The notes beneath the pieces were generated by a model. That model worked only from the letters and a program-made list of their open reading frames with translations, made no database searches and had not been told where the DNA came from. This document shows positions 24,078-31,795 of a DNA stretch of 47,715 nucleotides, piece by piece. Source of the DNA: JBBDXA01 sp040902585 (lineage in GTDB: Bacteria; Planctomycetota; Phycisphaerae; Phycisphaerales; Phycisphaeraceae); contig JBBDXA010000038.1 in NCBI GenBank assembly GCA_040902585.1, forward strand, positions 1-47,715, written 5' to 3'. The translations under genes and the position numbers were made by a program. Each line of letters starts with the position of its first letter. Position 1 is the first letter of the stretch.

Positions 24078-26666
24078 ATGGCGGAGGCCAGCAACAAACC
24101 GACCCCGGGTGGAGCGAGCGCTCCCGCATCCGCGGCACCCGTTCCCGCCGCGCCTCCCGCGCGGGCAAGCTGGGCGCAGGTGTGGCAGTTGCCGGCCCTG
24201 TTCATGGGCCTGGGGCTGTTCGCCATCGGCATCTATGTCGCCAAGCCCAAGCCGGTGGTGGATGACTTCCACGGTGCCCTCGAATCGGTCCGGCAATACA
24301 TTCTCGCCGAGCAGCTCGATGTGGCGCAGGAGATCCTGGACAAGTTGGCCCCTTCGATGGAACGCGCTGCGCCCACCGATCAGGCCTGGAGCGAGGAGTT
24401 GTGGGGCGACCTGATCTATCACCAGCAGAAGCAATTCGGACAGTCCGATGCCGCGGTCTCGATGCGCATCATCAACAACTACCGCGCGGCAGCCAACGGC
24501 GGGCGCGAGCTGGATGATCTTCACCTGGAACGCTTGGCAGAATCGCTCGTCGTGATGCAGATGGAAGATGAAGCGCTGGCCGTGCTGCGCAAGCTCAAGC
24601 GGGCGGATGCGGCCAAGCGATACGGCATTCTCCGTACGCTCATCACTCAGAGACTGTCGCAGCCGGCCTACGATGCAACGGCGATAGACACGTTCATCCA
24701 GCAGTACATGAAGGAACTCGCCGAGGAAAAGGACGCGGCGAAGAAGCGCGACGGCGACATCTGGGCGCACGGCGTCATGGCGCAGATACTGTTCGATGGC
24801 TCGCAGTTTCCAGCCGCGATCGAACTGATCGAACGCAAGCTCATCATGCTCATGGACAAGGGCGGTGCGAAGGACCTCGCGCCGCTGCACGTGCTTCGCG
24901 CCAAGGCGTATCTTCAAATCGGGCAGTTCGGCGTGGCGAAGGATGCGTTCGTCGCGGCCCAGGCGAAGCTGCCGCCGGCCGACCCGCTCAATGCCGAGGT
25001 GCTCGTCGGTCTGGGTCAGATCGAGCTGATTCAGACGGATGATGTGCGGGCCGCGTGGCAGCACTTCAAGCTGGCGGAACAGAACTATCGCTCGACCGAT
25101 CGCGACCCTGCCCGCTCGCCTTATATGGATGCGCTCATCGGCAGGGCGGACTGCGAAGGACGCATGGGGCAGCACGCTGAGGCCCTGGCGAACCTGGAGC
25201 TGGCGGTGCGCACGCTGCAACTTCGGGAGAATCCCGCGCCGCCTTCGGAGCGCCGGGACCGCGTGATTCACGTGGCTCTGGCGCATCACGTCTCGGCGAG
25301 CGATCTGGAGCAGTTTGACACGGCGCTGGCGTATCTGAAAGTACTCAAGCCGCTGCACGGCGATCAGACGCCGGCCGCGTGGTCGGCATTGGCGGCAGTG
25401 ACGCACGAACGCATCGCCACCAAGCTGCTGCATGATGCGGGGTTGCCGCTGCCCAGCGAAGCGGTGCCCGGCGGCGGATCGATCCTGCGGGCGGCTGCGG
25501 GTGCCAAGGGCGGCGATCTATCCAACGTGGCGGACCGCTCCAAGGAAGCGCTGCGGGTGATTCGGCAGGAAGCGGCGCGGCACTTCGAGGAGGCCGCCAA
25601 AGCCTATGCCGACCATGCCCGCAAGGTGGGCACCGCCAATCCCAAGGCCGCAGCCGACAGCATGTGGGCCGCCGGTGGAGCGTTTGATAACGCGTTCCGG
25701 TGGCAGCGGGCCGCGGCCATGTATGAAGAGTTCATCACGAGTCGGGGCGATGATCCGCGGCGGCCTGATGCGATGTACCGCATCGGCATCTCGCACCTGG
25801 CGGGCAAGTCGTACGAACAGGCAATCAAACGATTCACGGACCTTCGCCAGCAGTTCCCCACGCACAAGACCACGCTGGCGGCGCTCGTGCCCATGGCGCG
25901 GGCGATGATCGACAGTGAAAAGTCGGAGGAAGCGACGCGTTTGCTGGTGGAGATCGTCACCAATCACCCGGCCATCACGCCGCAGAGTCTTGAGTATCGC
26001 GATGCCCTGATCATGCTCGGTCGGCTGTACCACGCGACAAAGGATTACGAGAACGCCATTCAGCGGCTGGCGATGGCGGTGGAGCGCTACGGCGAAACGA
26101 ACCAGGGCGCGGAGCTGCGGTTCCTGCTCGCCGAGTCTTACCGGCAGTCGATCGCGGCCATCGATCAGACGCTCAGCGAGCCCTTGCCGCAGAGCAAGGT
26201 GCGCGAGTTCCAGGCCGAGCGCGCTCGCCGCCTGGACCAGGCCCTGATTCTGCACAGCCAGGTGGTGACGCAGCTTGGCGAGATGGATCAGCGTGATCTC
26301 ACGCCGATCCAGCTTCTGTACTTTCGCAATGCCTACTTTTACCGGGCGGATTGTGCCTTTGACCTGCGGCGATTCGAACAGGCGATCGAGCTTTACGATG
26401 CAGCCGCCCGGCGCTGGCACGATCACCCGGCTTCGCTCGTCGCCCTGGTGCAGATGGTCAATTCCTACGCGGAACTGGGGCAGTACCAGAACGCCCGGGC
26501 GGTAAACCTGCGGGCTCGCGATCACCTTCGCCGCATTCCGGAGGAAGCGTTCAACGACCCGAGCCTGCCCATGACCCGCAAGCACTGGCAGGACTGGCTG
26601 ACCTGGAGCGGCAAGCTGAACCTGTTCGACGAACAGGCCAGTGCGGATGGAAACACCCCCCGGTAA
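24078..26666 (+). CDS. Membrane-anchored tetratricopeptide repeat protein
   Basis: An 862-residue protein. After a Pro/Ala-rich cytoplasmic tail (residues 1-38) one transmembrane segment is clear (LPALFMGLGLFAIGIYVA, about residues 43-60). The rest is alpha-helical with many TPR-type repeats, for example LHVLRAKAYLQIGQFGVAKDAF, YRIGISHLAGKSYEQAIKRF, ALIMLGRLYHATKDYENAIQRLAMAVERYG and RADCAFDLRRFEQAIELYDAAARRW. It is probably a periplasmic scaffold for protein complexes. Start: ATG at 24078, preceded by AGGGA; a GTG at 24060 would add six residues. It is the gene just upstream of the flagellar locus, but separate promoters seem likely, so a flagellar role is only a possibility. Confidence 0.88.
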   Translation: MAEASNKPTPGGASAPASAAPVPAAPPARASWAQVWQLPALFMGLGLFAIGIYVAKPKPVVDDFHGALESVRQYILAEQLDVAQEILDKLAPSMERAAPTDQAWSEELWGDLIYHQQKQFGQSDAAVSMRIINNYRAAANGGRELDDLHLERLAESLVVMQMEDEALAVLRKLKRADAAKRYGILRTLITQRLSQPAYDATAIDTFIQQYMKELAEEKDAAKKRDGDIWAHGVMAQILFDGSQFPAAIELIERKLIMLMDKGGAKDLAPLHVLRAKAYLQIGQFGVAKDAFVAAQAKLPPADPLNAEVLVGLGQIELIQTDDVRAAWQHFKLAEQNYRSTDRDPARSPYMDALIGRADCEGRMGQHAEALANLELAVRTLQLRENPAPPSERRDRVIHVALAHHVSASDLEQFDTALAYLKVLKPLHGDQTPAAWSALAAVTHERIATKLLHDAGLPLPSEAVPGGGSILRAAAGAKGGDLSNVADRSKEALRVIRQEAARHFEEAAKAYADHARKVGTANPKAAADSMWAAGGAFDNAFRWQRAAAMYEEFITSRGDDPRRPDAMYRIGISHLAGKSYEQAIKRFTDLRQQFPTHKTTLAALVPMARAMIDSEKSEEATRLLVEIVTNHPAITPQSLEYRDALIMLGRLYHATKDYENAIQRLAMAVERYGETNQGAELRFLLAESYRQSIAAIDQTLSEPLPQSKVREFQAERARRLDQALILHSQVVTQLGEMDQRDLTPIQLLYFRNAYFYRADCAFDLRRFEQAIELYDAAARRWHDHPASLVALVQMVNSYAELGQYQNARAVNLRARDHLRRIPEEAFNDPSLPMTRKHWQDWLTWSGKLNLFDEQASADGNTPR

Positions 26667-26714
26667 GTTCCTGTTGATCTCCCTTCCCGCTTGCGCCTTC
26701 GCCTGATTCCACCC

Positions 26715-26738
26715 AAGTCCCATAAAAATATTGGACTT
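26715..26738. promoter_or_regulatory. AT-rich inverted repeat, possible operator
   Basis: AAGTCC (26715-26720) and GGACTT (26733-26738) flank the AT-rich 12-mer CATAAAAATATT, which stands out in this GC-rich sequence. It lies about 65 bp upstream of the sigma-54 promoter of the flgN-like gene, where an enhancer-binding activator could bind. This is a positional inference. Confidence 0.25.
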
Positions 26739-26800
26739 AAAACGCCCGCTTGACGATAGGACTAACACGCTGATCGATGTGTGCAAGGACGCGCCGCGGT

Positions 26801-26817
26801 TGGCTGACGGGTTGCAT
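26801..26817 (+). promoter_or_regulatory. Sigma-54 (-24/-12) promoter candidate for flgN-kinase-regulator
   Basis: TGGCTGACGGGTTGCAT matches the TGGCAC-N5-TTGCA consensus well, with exact GG-N10-GC spacing. Initiation is expected near 26826, 24 bp before the flgN-like ATG. The downstream operon encodes a sigma-54-dependent regulator, so positive autoregulation is possible. Confidence 0.6.
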
Positions 26818-26849
26818 CAGGCCCGAACTGCCTTGAACAAGGGTCACGG

Positions 26850-27389
26850 ATGACCACCTTTTTGCCTCCTTCTGCGCGTGTCGAAACGAGGCGGACTGCC
26901 CCCCAGCAGCCCGCCCTCGACGCCGCTTCACTCATCAAGACGCTCCAGCAGCAAGTCATGCTGTACGAGCGACTGGAAGGTCTCGCAGTTCATCAGCAGC
27001 GGTTTATCGCCGCGGGCGAAGGCGAGTCATTGCTCGACCTGCTCGCCCATCGTCAGCGACTCATCGAAGAGATTCAGGATGTGCAGCGCGTACTCGATGC
27101 CGATGCCTCCCGCTGGCCGCAGCTCAATGAATCACTCAGCGAATATGAGCGGGAAACGATCGTCGCCGCAGCCCAGCGCATCGGAGAGCTCAACGCGCAG
27201 ATCATCGCGCAGGATGAAATCGATCGTGCTGCCCTGTCTGATGTGCGAGGCCGATTCAGCGACGAACTTCGCAAGCTCAAGCAGGGCGGGGCGGCCGCCA
27301 AAGCGTACGACTCAGCAAGTGGTGCAACGAACCCCCGGTCGCCGCTCACAGCCGCGAAACAGGGGCGATTCACGGATCAGCAGGGTTGA
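26850..27389 (+). CDS. flgN: FlgN-like flagellar export chaperone
   Basis: A 179-residue, mostly helical protein with the FlgN-type arrangement: two long amphipathic helices (ASLIKTLQQQVMLYERLEGLAVHQQRFI and LLDLLAHRQRLIEEIQDVQRVL) and a third (AAQRIGELNAQIIAQDEIDRAALSDVRGRF). The C-terminal tail, GRFTDQQG, resembles the end of planctomycete FlgN-like proteins. In other bacteria FlgN binds the hook-filament junction proteins FlgK and FlgL and keeps them export-competent. Those partner genes are not in this window. It is the first gene after a sigma-54 promoter candidate and lies 18 bp upstream of the sensor kinase gene. The assignment rests on pattern and context. Confidence 0.65.
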   Translation: MTTFLPPSARVETRRTAPQQPALDAASLIKTLQQQVMLYERLEGLAVHQQRFIAAGEGESLLDLLAHRQRLIEEIQDVQRVLDADASRWPQLNESLSEYERETIVAAAQRIGELNAQIIAQDEIDRAALSDVRGRFSDELRKLKQGGAAAKAYDSASGATNPRSPLTAAKQGRFTDQQG

Positions 27390-27407
27390 CTCGGGAACGG
27401 GTAAACA

Positions 27408-27767
27408 ATGGCGGTGATGGAAGCACACATCGAAGTAAGCGCGAAGCCCGGCCCATCAGCCGATGCGTCATCGCGTGAGCTCGCGCCTGCCGAAAGGCTG
27501 GACGATCTGGCGCGCATCATCCGCGCCTACAATGATGTCACCGACAAGCTTCAGCGCAGCCATGAAGCATTGCACGATGAAGTGTCGCGACTTCAACACG
27601 AACTCAGCGGAGCCAATGCCCAGCTCCAGCGCGGCAAGCGGCTGGCGGCGCTGGGCGAGATGGCGGCTGGCATCGCACACGAGATTCGCAACCCGCTCGG
27701 CGCGATTCAGCTTTACGCGGGGATGATCGCCCAGGATCTGGGCGCGGTCACGACGCGTGACCAATAG
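27408..27767 (+). CDS. Sensor histidine kinase, N-terminal part (interrupted by in-frame amber codon)
   Basis: The first 119 codons of an NtrB/FlgS-like sensor kinase with no membrane segments: a coiled-coil region (residues about 30-80) and the dimerisation/phosphoacceptor motif GEMAAGIAHEIRNPLG with the phosphorylatable His at residue 91. The frame then meets TAG at 27765-27767 inside the second dimerisation helix. Without the stop, the same frame continues through a complete ATPase domain to 28352. The context CAA-TAG-CCC-CAG fits a single C-to-T change of a glutamine codon (CAG). Either the kinase is split or inactive, the stop is suppressed, or the base is a sequencing error. Cytoplasmic kinases of this type control the sigma-54 flagellar regulator encoded next. 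Confidence 0.8.
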   Translation: MAVMEAHIEVSAKPGPSADASSRELAPAERLDDLARIIRAYNDVTDKLQRSHEALHDEVSRLQHELSGANAQLQRGKRLAALGEMAAGIAHEIRNPLGAIQLYAGMIAQDLGAVTTRDQ

Positions 27768-27803
27768 CCCCAGATAGAAACCGCCCGCAAGATCGCCGAT
27801 GCC

Positions 27804-28352
27804 GTGCGCGGCCTCAACGCGATCGTCTGCGATGTCCTCAGTTTTGCCCGTGAAATCAGGCCCCGCAGTGAGCTTGTGCCCATCGTCGATCTCTTCGAAA
27901 GGGCGGTCGATGCCAACCTGCCCGCGCTCGACGCGGCCAACGTCGATGTGGTGTTTGACGACTCGCTCGAAGAGGGCGATTGCGTCGCGGTGGACCGTGA
28001 CCTGATCCACCAGGCCCTGGTCAACCTGATCCGCAACGCGGTCGAAGCGATGGCAGCGGGAGCACCACCCTGTCGGGATGGTGCTCTTACCCTCGCCGCG
28101 CGTCGCGAAGACGATCACTTCATTCTCATCGTCCGCGACACCGGTCCCGGCATCGCCGAGGCGGATGTCGATCGTATTTTCAACCCCTTCTTCACGACAC
28201 GTAACACAGGCACCGGTCTGGGCCTGGCCATTGTCCATCGCATCGTCGATGCCCATGGCGGATCAATCTCCGTTTACAACGATGACGGAGCGGTTTTCGA
28301 GATTCGTATTCCTTCGCATGACGCGGAGAAAGAACACGGGAGTGCTTCATGA
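27804..28352 (+). CDS. Sensor histidine kinase, C-terminal ATPase part (same frame as the upstream fragment)
   Basis: This fragment continues the kinase in the same frame after the amber codon. If initiated separately, the first usable start is GTG at 27804. It contains the end of the dimerisation domain (RGLNAIVCDVLSFAREIRP) and a full HATPase_c domain: N box LVNLIRNAVEAM, G1 box DTGPGIAEADVDRIF, F box NPFFTTRNTGTGLGLAIV and the final GGSISVYNDDGAVFEIRIP. Between AAG and LTLAARR the peptide GAPPCRDGA is encoded by a family B palindrome (28059-28086), an in-frame insertion in the loop after the N box. The stop overlaps the start of the regulator gene (ATGA at 28349-28352). Alone this part lacks the phosphoacceptor His. 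Confidence 0.8.
   Translation: MRGLNAIVCDVLSFAREIRPRSELVPIVDLFERAVDANLPALDAANVDVVFDDSLEEGDCVAVDRDLIHQALVNLIRNAVEAMAAGAPPCRDGALTLAARREDDHFILIVRDTGPGIAEADVDRIFNPFFTTRNTGTGLGLAIVHRIVDAHGGSISVYNDDGAVFEIRIPSHDAEKEHGSAS
28059..28086. repeat. Palindromic element (family B) inserted in frame within the kinase gene
   Basis: GGAGCACCACCCTGTCGGGA and the following ATGGTGCTC match the unit at 13313-13339 over at least 26 identical bases. It adds about nine codons and leaves the reading frame intact. All other family B copies in the window are intergenic. Confidence 0.85.
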
Positions 28353-29776
28353 GTTCCAAGGTCCTTGTGGTTGATGACAAGCAGATGATGCGCGACAGCG
28401 TGGGCTCCACGCTCCAGCGCGCCGGCTTCAGTGTGATCTCCTGCGGCGCCGGCGCTGCGGCGATGGCGCTCATTGCCCGGCATCGTCCCGCGGCCGTCAT
28501 CACCGATCTGAAAATGCCCGAGATGGACGGCCTTGAGTTGCTCGGCAAACTCAAGGAACTCGATGACACGCTGCCCGTCGTGCTCATGACCGCCTTCGGC
28601 TCCGTCAACGATGCCGTCTCCGCGATGAAGAGCGGTGCGTTCGACTTCATCCAGAAACCGTTCGAAGGCGATCAGCTCGTTCTCACCATGCGCCGCGCGG
28701 TCGAGCATCGTCGCCTGACGGATGAAAACGCTGCGCTCAAGAGCAACTCCGAGCCGCAGCTTGATTGCCCTTCGCTCGTCGGTCGCTCGCCGGTCATGCG
28801 ACAACTCGCGCAGCTCATTCAGCAGATCGCCCGCAGCAGTCACGGCACCGTCCTGATCTGCGGCGAATCAGGCACCGGCAAGGAAGTCGTCGCCCGCACC
28901 ATTCACGCCCACAGCCCGCGCCGCGACAAGGTCATGCTCGCGGTCAACTGTGCCGCTCTTTCCGCCAGCCTGCTGGAAAGTGAGCTTTTCGGCCACGAAA
29001 AAGGCTCATTTACCGGTGCCGAGCAGATGCGCAAAGGCCGGTTCGAACTCGCCGACAGCGGCACCCTCCTGCTCGATGAGATCAGCGAGATCAGTCCCGC
29101 GCTCCAGGCGAAGCTGCTGCGCGTGCTTCAGGAGCGTGCGTTCGAGCGTGTCGGTTCGAGCCTGACCATGGAAGTGGATGTGCGGGTCATCGCCACGACC
29201 AACCGCGACCTGCGGCAGAGCGTGGCGGACGGTTCCTTCCGTCAGGATCTCTACTACCGCCTGAACGTGCTGCCCATTGTCATCCCGCCGCTGCGTGAGC
29301 GTATCGAGGACATTCCGCTGCTGGCTGAGCATTTCCTTTCGCGCATGGCGGTGCGCGAAGGGCGCGAGCCGAAGCGGTTTGATTCGGATTCGATTGGCCT
29401 ATTGAAGGATTACAACTGGCCGGGCAACGTGCGCGAGCTGGAAAATATCTGCGAGCGCGCGAGTGTGCTCAGCAGCGAGCCGGTGATCGATGCGGATGTG
29501 ATTCGCCCCTGGTTCGGCGGAGCGCGTGTGTCGCCTTCGCGCAGCATTGCGATGCCCTGGGAAGGGGTGTCGCCGGTGCAGGTGTCAGCCGACGCCTTTG
29601 ATGAAGGCCCGATTCGTCCGCTGGAGGAAACCGAACGCGAAGAAATCCTGCGGGCCCTGAAGCATCACAACGGCAACCGCGTACGCACCGCGAAGGTGCT
29701 GGGCATCGGCGTGCGCACCCTCGGTCTGAAGCTCAAGAAATGGAAGGAACTCAAACTCGTCGCCCAGACTGTGTGA
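28349..29776 (+). CDS. Sigma-54-dependent response regulator (FlgR/NtrC-like) of the flagellar locus
   Basis: A 475-residue NtrC-type activator. The receiver domain has acidic residues DD at 9-10, phosphoacceptor Asp53 in ITDLKMPEMDG and Lys103 in FIQKPF. The AAA+ domain has Walker A GESGTGKE (172-179), the sigma-54 contact loop GSFTGA (219-224; Ser in place of the first Ala of GAFTGA, a known variant) and Walker B LLDEIS (241-246). A Fis-type helix-turn-helix ends the protein (EILRALKHHNGNRVRTAKVLGIGVRTLGLKLKKW). It overlaps the kinase gene by 4 bp. The sigma-54 promoter candidates at 26801, 29938, 36940 and 42615 are its plausible targets. Confidence 0.93.
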   Translation: MSSKVLVVDDKQMMRDSVGSTLQRAGFSVISCGAGAAAMALIARHRPAAVITDLKMPEMDGLELLGKLKELDDTLPVVLMTAFGSVNDAVSAMKSGAFDFIQKPFEGDQLVLTMRRAVEHRRLTDENAALKSNSEPQLDCPSLVGRSPVMRQLAQLIQQIARSSHGTVLICGESGTGKEVVARTIHAHSPRRDKVMLAVNCAALSASLLESELFGHEKGSFTGAEQMRKGRFELADSGTLLLDEISEISPALQAKLLRVLQERAFERVGSSLTMEVDVRVIATTNRDLRQSVADGSFRQDLYYRLNVLPIVIPPLRERIEDIPLLAEHFLSRMAVREGREPKRFDSDSIGLLKDYNWPGNVRELENICERASVLSSEPVIDADVIRPWFGGARVSPSRSIAMPWEGVSPVQVSADAFDEGPIRPLEETEREEILRALKHHNGNRVRTAKVLGIGVRTLGLKLKKWKELKLVAQTV

Positions 29777-29937
29777 AATCAACAAACGCCAAAGCCCTCG
29801 GACTCCCGTCCGTGGGTCCAACCGCGCAACAACGACCTGACCCACTCGCGCAACACTTGCGCTGCAAGCAATGATGATGCCAGCCAGACGCGAAACATTC
29901 ACCGCAGAAATCCGCAGCCTGAAAGTTCAACGCTCTC

Positions 29938-29954
29938 AGGCATCGCACTTGCTT
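29938..29954 (+). promoter_or_regulatory. Sigma-54 (-24/-12) promoter candidate for flgB operon
   Basis: AGGCATCGCACTTGCTT has a GGCA -24 element and a TTGC -12 element with exact GG-N10-GC spacing. Initiation is expected near 29963, about 50 bp before flgB. It lies in the 237-bp gap after the regulator gene. A weaker GG-N10-GC sequence at 29813-29829 is a less likely alternative. Confidence 0.6.
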
Positions 29955-30013
29955 GTTGAAACAGGTGAAGACTCACGCGGGCGGAGCCCGCAGCACAGCG
30001 CAGGATGCAAACG

Positions 30014-30448
30014 ATGATTCAAGGCATGTTCGACAGCGGAGCGCTCCCAGCCCTCGAACGTCTGGCTCAGTTCACTGAATCCAGGCATCGGGTGCTGACC
30101 AACAACATCGCCAACCTGTCGAATCCTTATTTCAAGGCCCGCGATCTCGATGTGAAATCCTTCCAGGCGGCCCTGACGCAAGCGATCGAAGATCGTCGCG
30201 GCGGAGGCGGCCGAACCAACGGCCCGTTGCATGTTCGTGATACTGCTCAACTGTTCTTCCGCACCGATGGCATCACCGCTCACGCCGATGAGATTCACGA
30301 GAACGTGCTGTTTCACGATCAGAACAACATCGACCTCGAACGCAATATGCAGCGCCTCGCCGAAAATACGATGACGCACAACGCCGCGATCGAGCTGATT
30401 CGCAATCAGTTCTCGTTGATCCAGATGGCGATTCGGGAGAGGCCATGA
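30014..30448 (+). CDS. flgB: Flagellar basal-body rod protein FlgB
   Basis: A 144-residue rod protein. The N-terminal flagellar rod signature is present (LERLAQFTESRHRVLTNNIANLSNPYFKARDLDVKSFQ), as is the C-terminal ELIRNQFSLIQMAIRERP helix. FlgB builds the proximal rod in the periplasm after export by the flagellar type III apparatus. Three in-frame ATGs lie at 30005, 30014 and 30026; I favour 30014, because AGGA lies eight bases upstream and the planctomycete form begins MIQGxFDSG. It follows a sigma-54 promoter candidate and is separated from flgC by a heptamer element. Confidence 0.93.
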   Translation: MIQGMFDSGALPALERLAQFTESRHRVLTNNIANLSNPYFKARDLDVKSFQAALTQAIEDRRGGGGRTNGPLHVRDTAQLFFRTDGITAHADEIHENVLFHDQNNIDLERNMQRLAENTMTHNAAIELIRNQFSLIQMAIRERP

Positions 30449-30450
30449 GG

Positions 30451-30545
30451 GAGCTATGAGCTATGAGCTATGAGCCTTGAGTAAGACAAGGCACGCGGAA
30501 AGCTCACAACTCTCGCTCAAAGTTCATTGCCCAAAGCTCAAAGCT
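30451..30545. repeat. Heptanucleotide repeat element, GAGCNNN type, between flgB and flgC
   Basis: A forward array GAGCTAT, GAGCTAT, GAGCTAT, GAGCCTT (30451-30482) faces a reverse arm of GCTC-based heptamers (30499-30545) that ends at the flgC ATG. The spacer is about 16 bp, so a long hairpin is possible. The flgC start has no clear Shine-Dalgarno, only AAAGCT before the ATG. Confidence 0.85.
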
Positions 30546-30950
30546 ATGTTCAACTCACTCGACATCTCGACTTCCGGCCTGATCGCCCAGCGCACGCGCC
30601 TGGAAGTGACCAGTGCGAATCTGGCGAATCGTTATTCCATCACCGATGCCCAGGGCAACTACTCGCCGTTCCGTCGCCGGATGGCGATTCTGTCCACCGG
30701 CGATCCTTCGACAGGCAGCAGTGAAGGCGTGCATGTGCGGACGATCGAGCAGGACCAGAGCGACTTTCGCAAGGTGTACGAACCAGGCCACCGGTTCGCC
30801 GATAAGGATGGGAACGTGAACTACCCCAATATTGACCCTGCCATGGAAATGATCAACGCCCTCGATGCCAGCCGGGCGTACGAAGCGAACATCACCGCCA
30901 CCGAAGCAACCAAGGCGATGATTCAAAGCAGTCTGAGATTGCTGGCGTGA
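30546..30950 (+). CDS. flgC: Flagellar basal-body rod protein FlgC
   Basis: A 134-residue proximal rod protein. The N-terminal motif MFNSLDISTSGLIAQRTRLEVTSANLANRYS and the C-terminal NYPNIDPAMEMINALDASRAYEANITATEATKAMIQSSLRLLA are typical. FlgC follows FlgB in rod assembly. The start at 30546 matches the family N-terminus; upstream codons lie in the heptamer repeat. Both flanks carry heptamer elements, so the usual compact flgB-flgC-fliE arrangement is preserved in order but spread out. Confidence 0.95.
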   Translation: MFNSLDISTSGLIAQRTRLEVTSANLANRYSITDAQGNYSPFRRRMAILSTGDPSTGSSEGVHVRTIEQDQSDFRKVYEPGHRFADKDGNVNYPNIDPAMEMINALDASRAYEANITATEATKAMIQSSLRLLA

Positions 30951-31038
30951 GAGCTGTGAGCCTTGAGTGATGAGCATTGAGCCAGAAACGCTCGTTGCTC
31001 GCCGGCTCAAAGCTCGCCGCTCATAGCTCAAGGCTCAA
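30951..31038. repeat. Heptanucleotide repeat element, GAGCNNN type, between flgC and fliE
   Basis: The forward array (GAGCTGT, GAGCCTT, GAGTGAT, GAGCATT, GAGCC; 30951-30983) begins at the flgC stop. The reverse arm (30999-31038) contains GCTCAAA, GCTCGCC, GCTCATA, GCTCAAG and GCTCAA, and ends two bases before the fliE ATG. Confidence 0.85.
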
Positions 31039-31040
31039 CC

Positions 31041-31352
31041 ATGACCGACCCACTTGGACTCATCGGCGCAGCACGCGGCAACATGGTGCCCAAAGCACCG
31101 GCTGGTCCCGGCGCGCCCGGTGAAGGCGGCGGTCCGAGTTTCAATGATGTGCTCCTGAAGAACATCGAGCAGGTCAACAAGCTCCAGCAGGATGCTGAGC
31201 ATGCGATCGAAGACCTCACGACCGGCAAGCGCGACGATGTGGCCGGCGTCCTCATCGCCAAGCAGAAGGCGGACATGGCCTTCCAGATGCTGCAACAGGT
31301 CAGGAACAAGCTGGTGGATGCGTATGAGGAAATCAAGCAGATGCGTGTGTAG
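31041..31352 (+). CDS. fliE: Flagellar hook-basal body complex protein FliE
   Basis: A 103-residue protein with the FliE C-terminal signature: SFNDVLLKNIEQVNKLQQDAEHAIEDLTTGKRDDVAGVLIAKQKADMAFQMLQQVRNKLVDAYEEIKQMRV. FliE joins the MS-ring (FliF) to the proximal rod. The N-terminal 35 residues are Gly/Pro/Ala-rich, as is common. It is preceded by a heptamer arm with no clear Shine-Dalgarno. The expected next gene, fliF, is displaced by about 500 bp carrying a four-helix-bundle gene. Confidence 0.94.
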   Translation: MTDPLGLIGAARGNMVPKAPAGPGAPGEGGGPSFNDVLLKNIEQVNKLQQDAEHAIEDLTTGKRDDVAGVLIAKQKADMAFQMLQQVRNKLVDAYEEIKQMRV

Positions 31353-31384
31353 GAGCTATGAGCGGTGAGCTATGAGCTTTGAGT
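31352..31384. repeat. Heptanucleotide array (left arm) before the four-helix-bundle gene
   Basis: GAGCTAT, GAGCGGT, GAGCTAT, GAGCTTT and GAG follow the fliE stop codon directly. The matching inverted arm lies at 31796-31829, beyond the four-helix-bundle gene. Confidence 0.85.
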
Positions 31385-31416
31385 AAGAAACCAATAACTT
31401 GACGGAGTGTTTCACG

Positions 31417-31782
31417 ATGGCTGGGGCTCGCGACTTCAAGCGTCTGGTTGTCTGGAAGAAAGCGCATGAACTTGCATTGCGAACCTACAAGTGGACCAGG
31501 GACTTTCCTTCATCAGAGAGATTCAGCTTGACCAACCAGATGCAGCGCGCGGCCGTGTCGATTCCGGCGAACATCGCCGAAGGGTGTGGCCGCGGAGGCG
31601 AGGCTGAAATGGCCAGGTATCTGCACATTGCACATGGCTCATCAAGTGAACTGGCTTACTATGCGATTCTTGCGGCAGACTTGGAATACATGGGCCGCGA
31701 CGACGCGGATGAATTGTCGATGTTGGTCGATGAAGTCAGCAGGATGCTGACCGCTTACGCTTCGAAGCTACGCGCCACGTAA
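31417..31782 (+). CDS. Four-helix-bundle protein (S23 / 23S rRNA intervening-sequence family) inside the flagellar operon
   Basis: A 121-residue protein of the S23-type four-helix-bundle family: FKRLVVWKKAHELALRTYKWT, FSLTNQMQRAAVSIPANIAEGCGR, EMARYLHIAHGSSSELAYYAILAADLEYMG. Family members are encoded in some 23S rRNA intervening sequences and are also found as stand-alone genes; a related fold is the Avd accessory protein of diversity-generating retroelements. The molecular function of stand-alone members is unknown; binding to structured nucleic acid is suspected. The start is the ATG at 31417, with GACGGAG about 14 bases upstream. It sits between fliE and fliF, which are normally adjacent, and is framed by inverted heptamer arms (31352-31384 and 31796-31829), so it looks like cargo or partner of the repeat element. 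No flagellar role is known. Confidence 0.93.
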   Translation: MAGARDFKRLVVWKKAHELALRTYKWTRDFPSSERFSLTNQMQRAAVSIPANIAEGCGRGGEAEMARYLHIAHGSSSELAYYAILAADLEYMGRDDADELSMLVDEVSRMLTAYASKLRAT

Positions 31783-31795
31783 GGCCGTCGCTTCT

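Noticed and set aside
24015..26786. Two long minus-strand frames opposite the TPR gene
   Set aside because: They mirror the codon pattern of the TPR gene and have no family features; the plus strand has a clear start, membrane anchor and repeats.
27765..27767. Pyrrolysine or general amber reassignment at the kinase TAG
   Set aside because: Neighbouring genes use TAG as a normal terminal stop, and the context is explained by one base change from CAG.
31417..31782. Possible diversity-generating retroelement, from the Avd-like fold of the four-helix-bundle protein
   Set aside because: No reverse transcriptase, template repeat or variable repeat is present in the window; the sequence fits the S23-type branch better.
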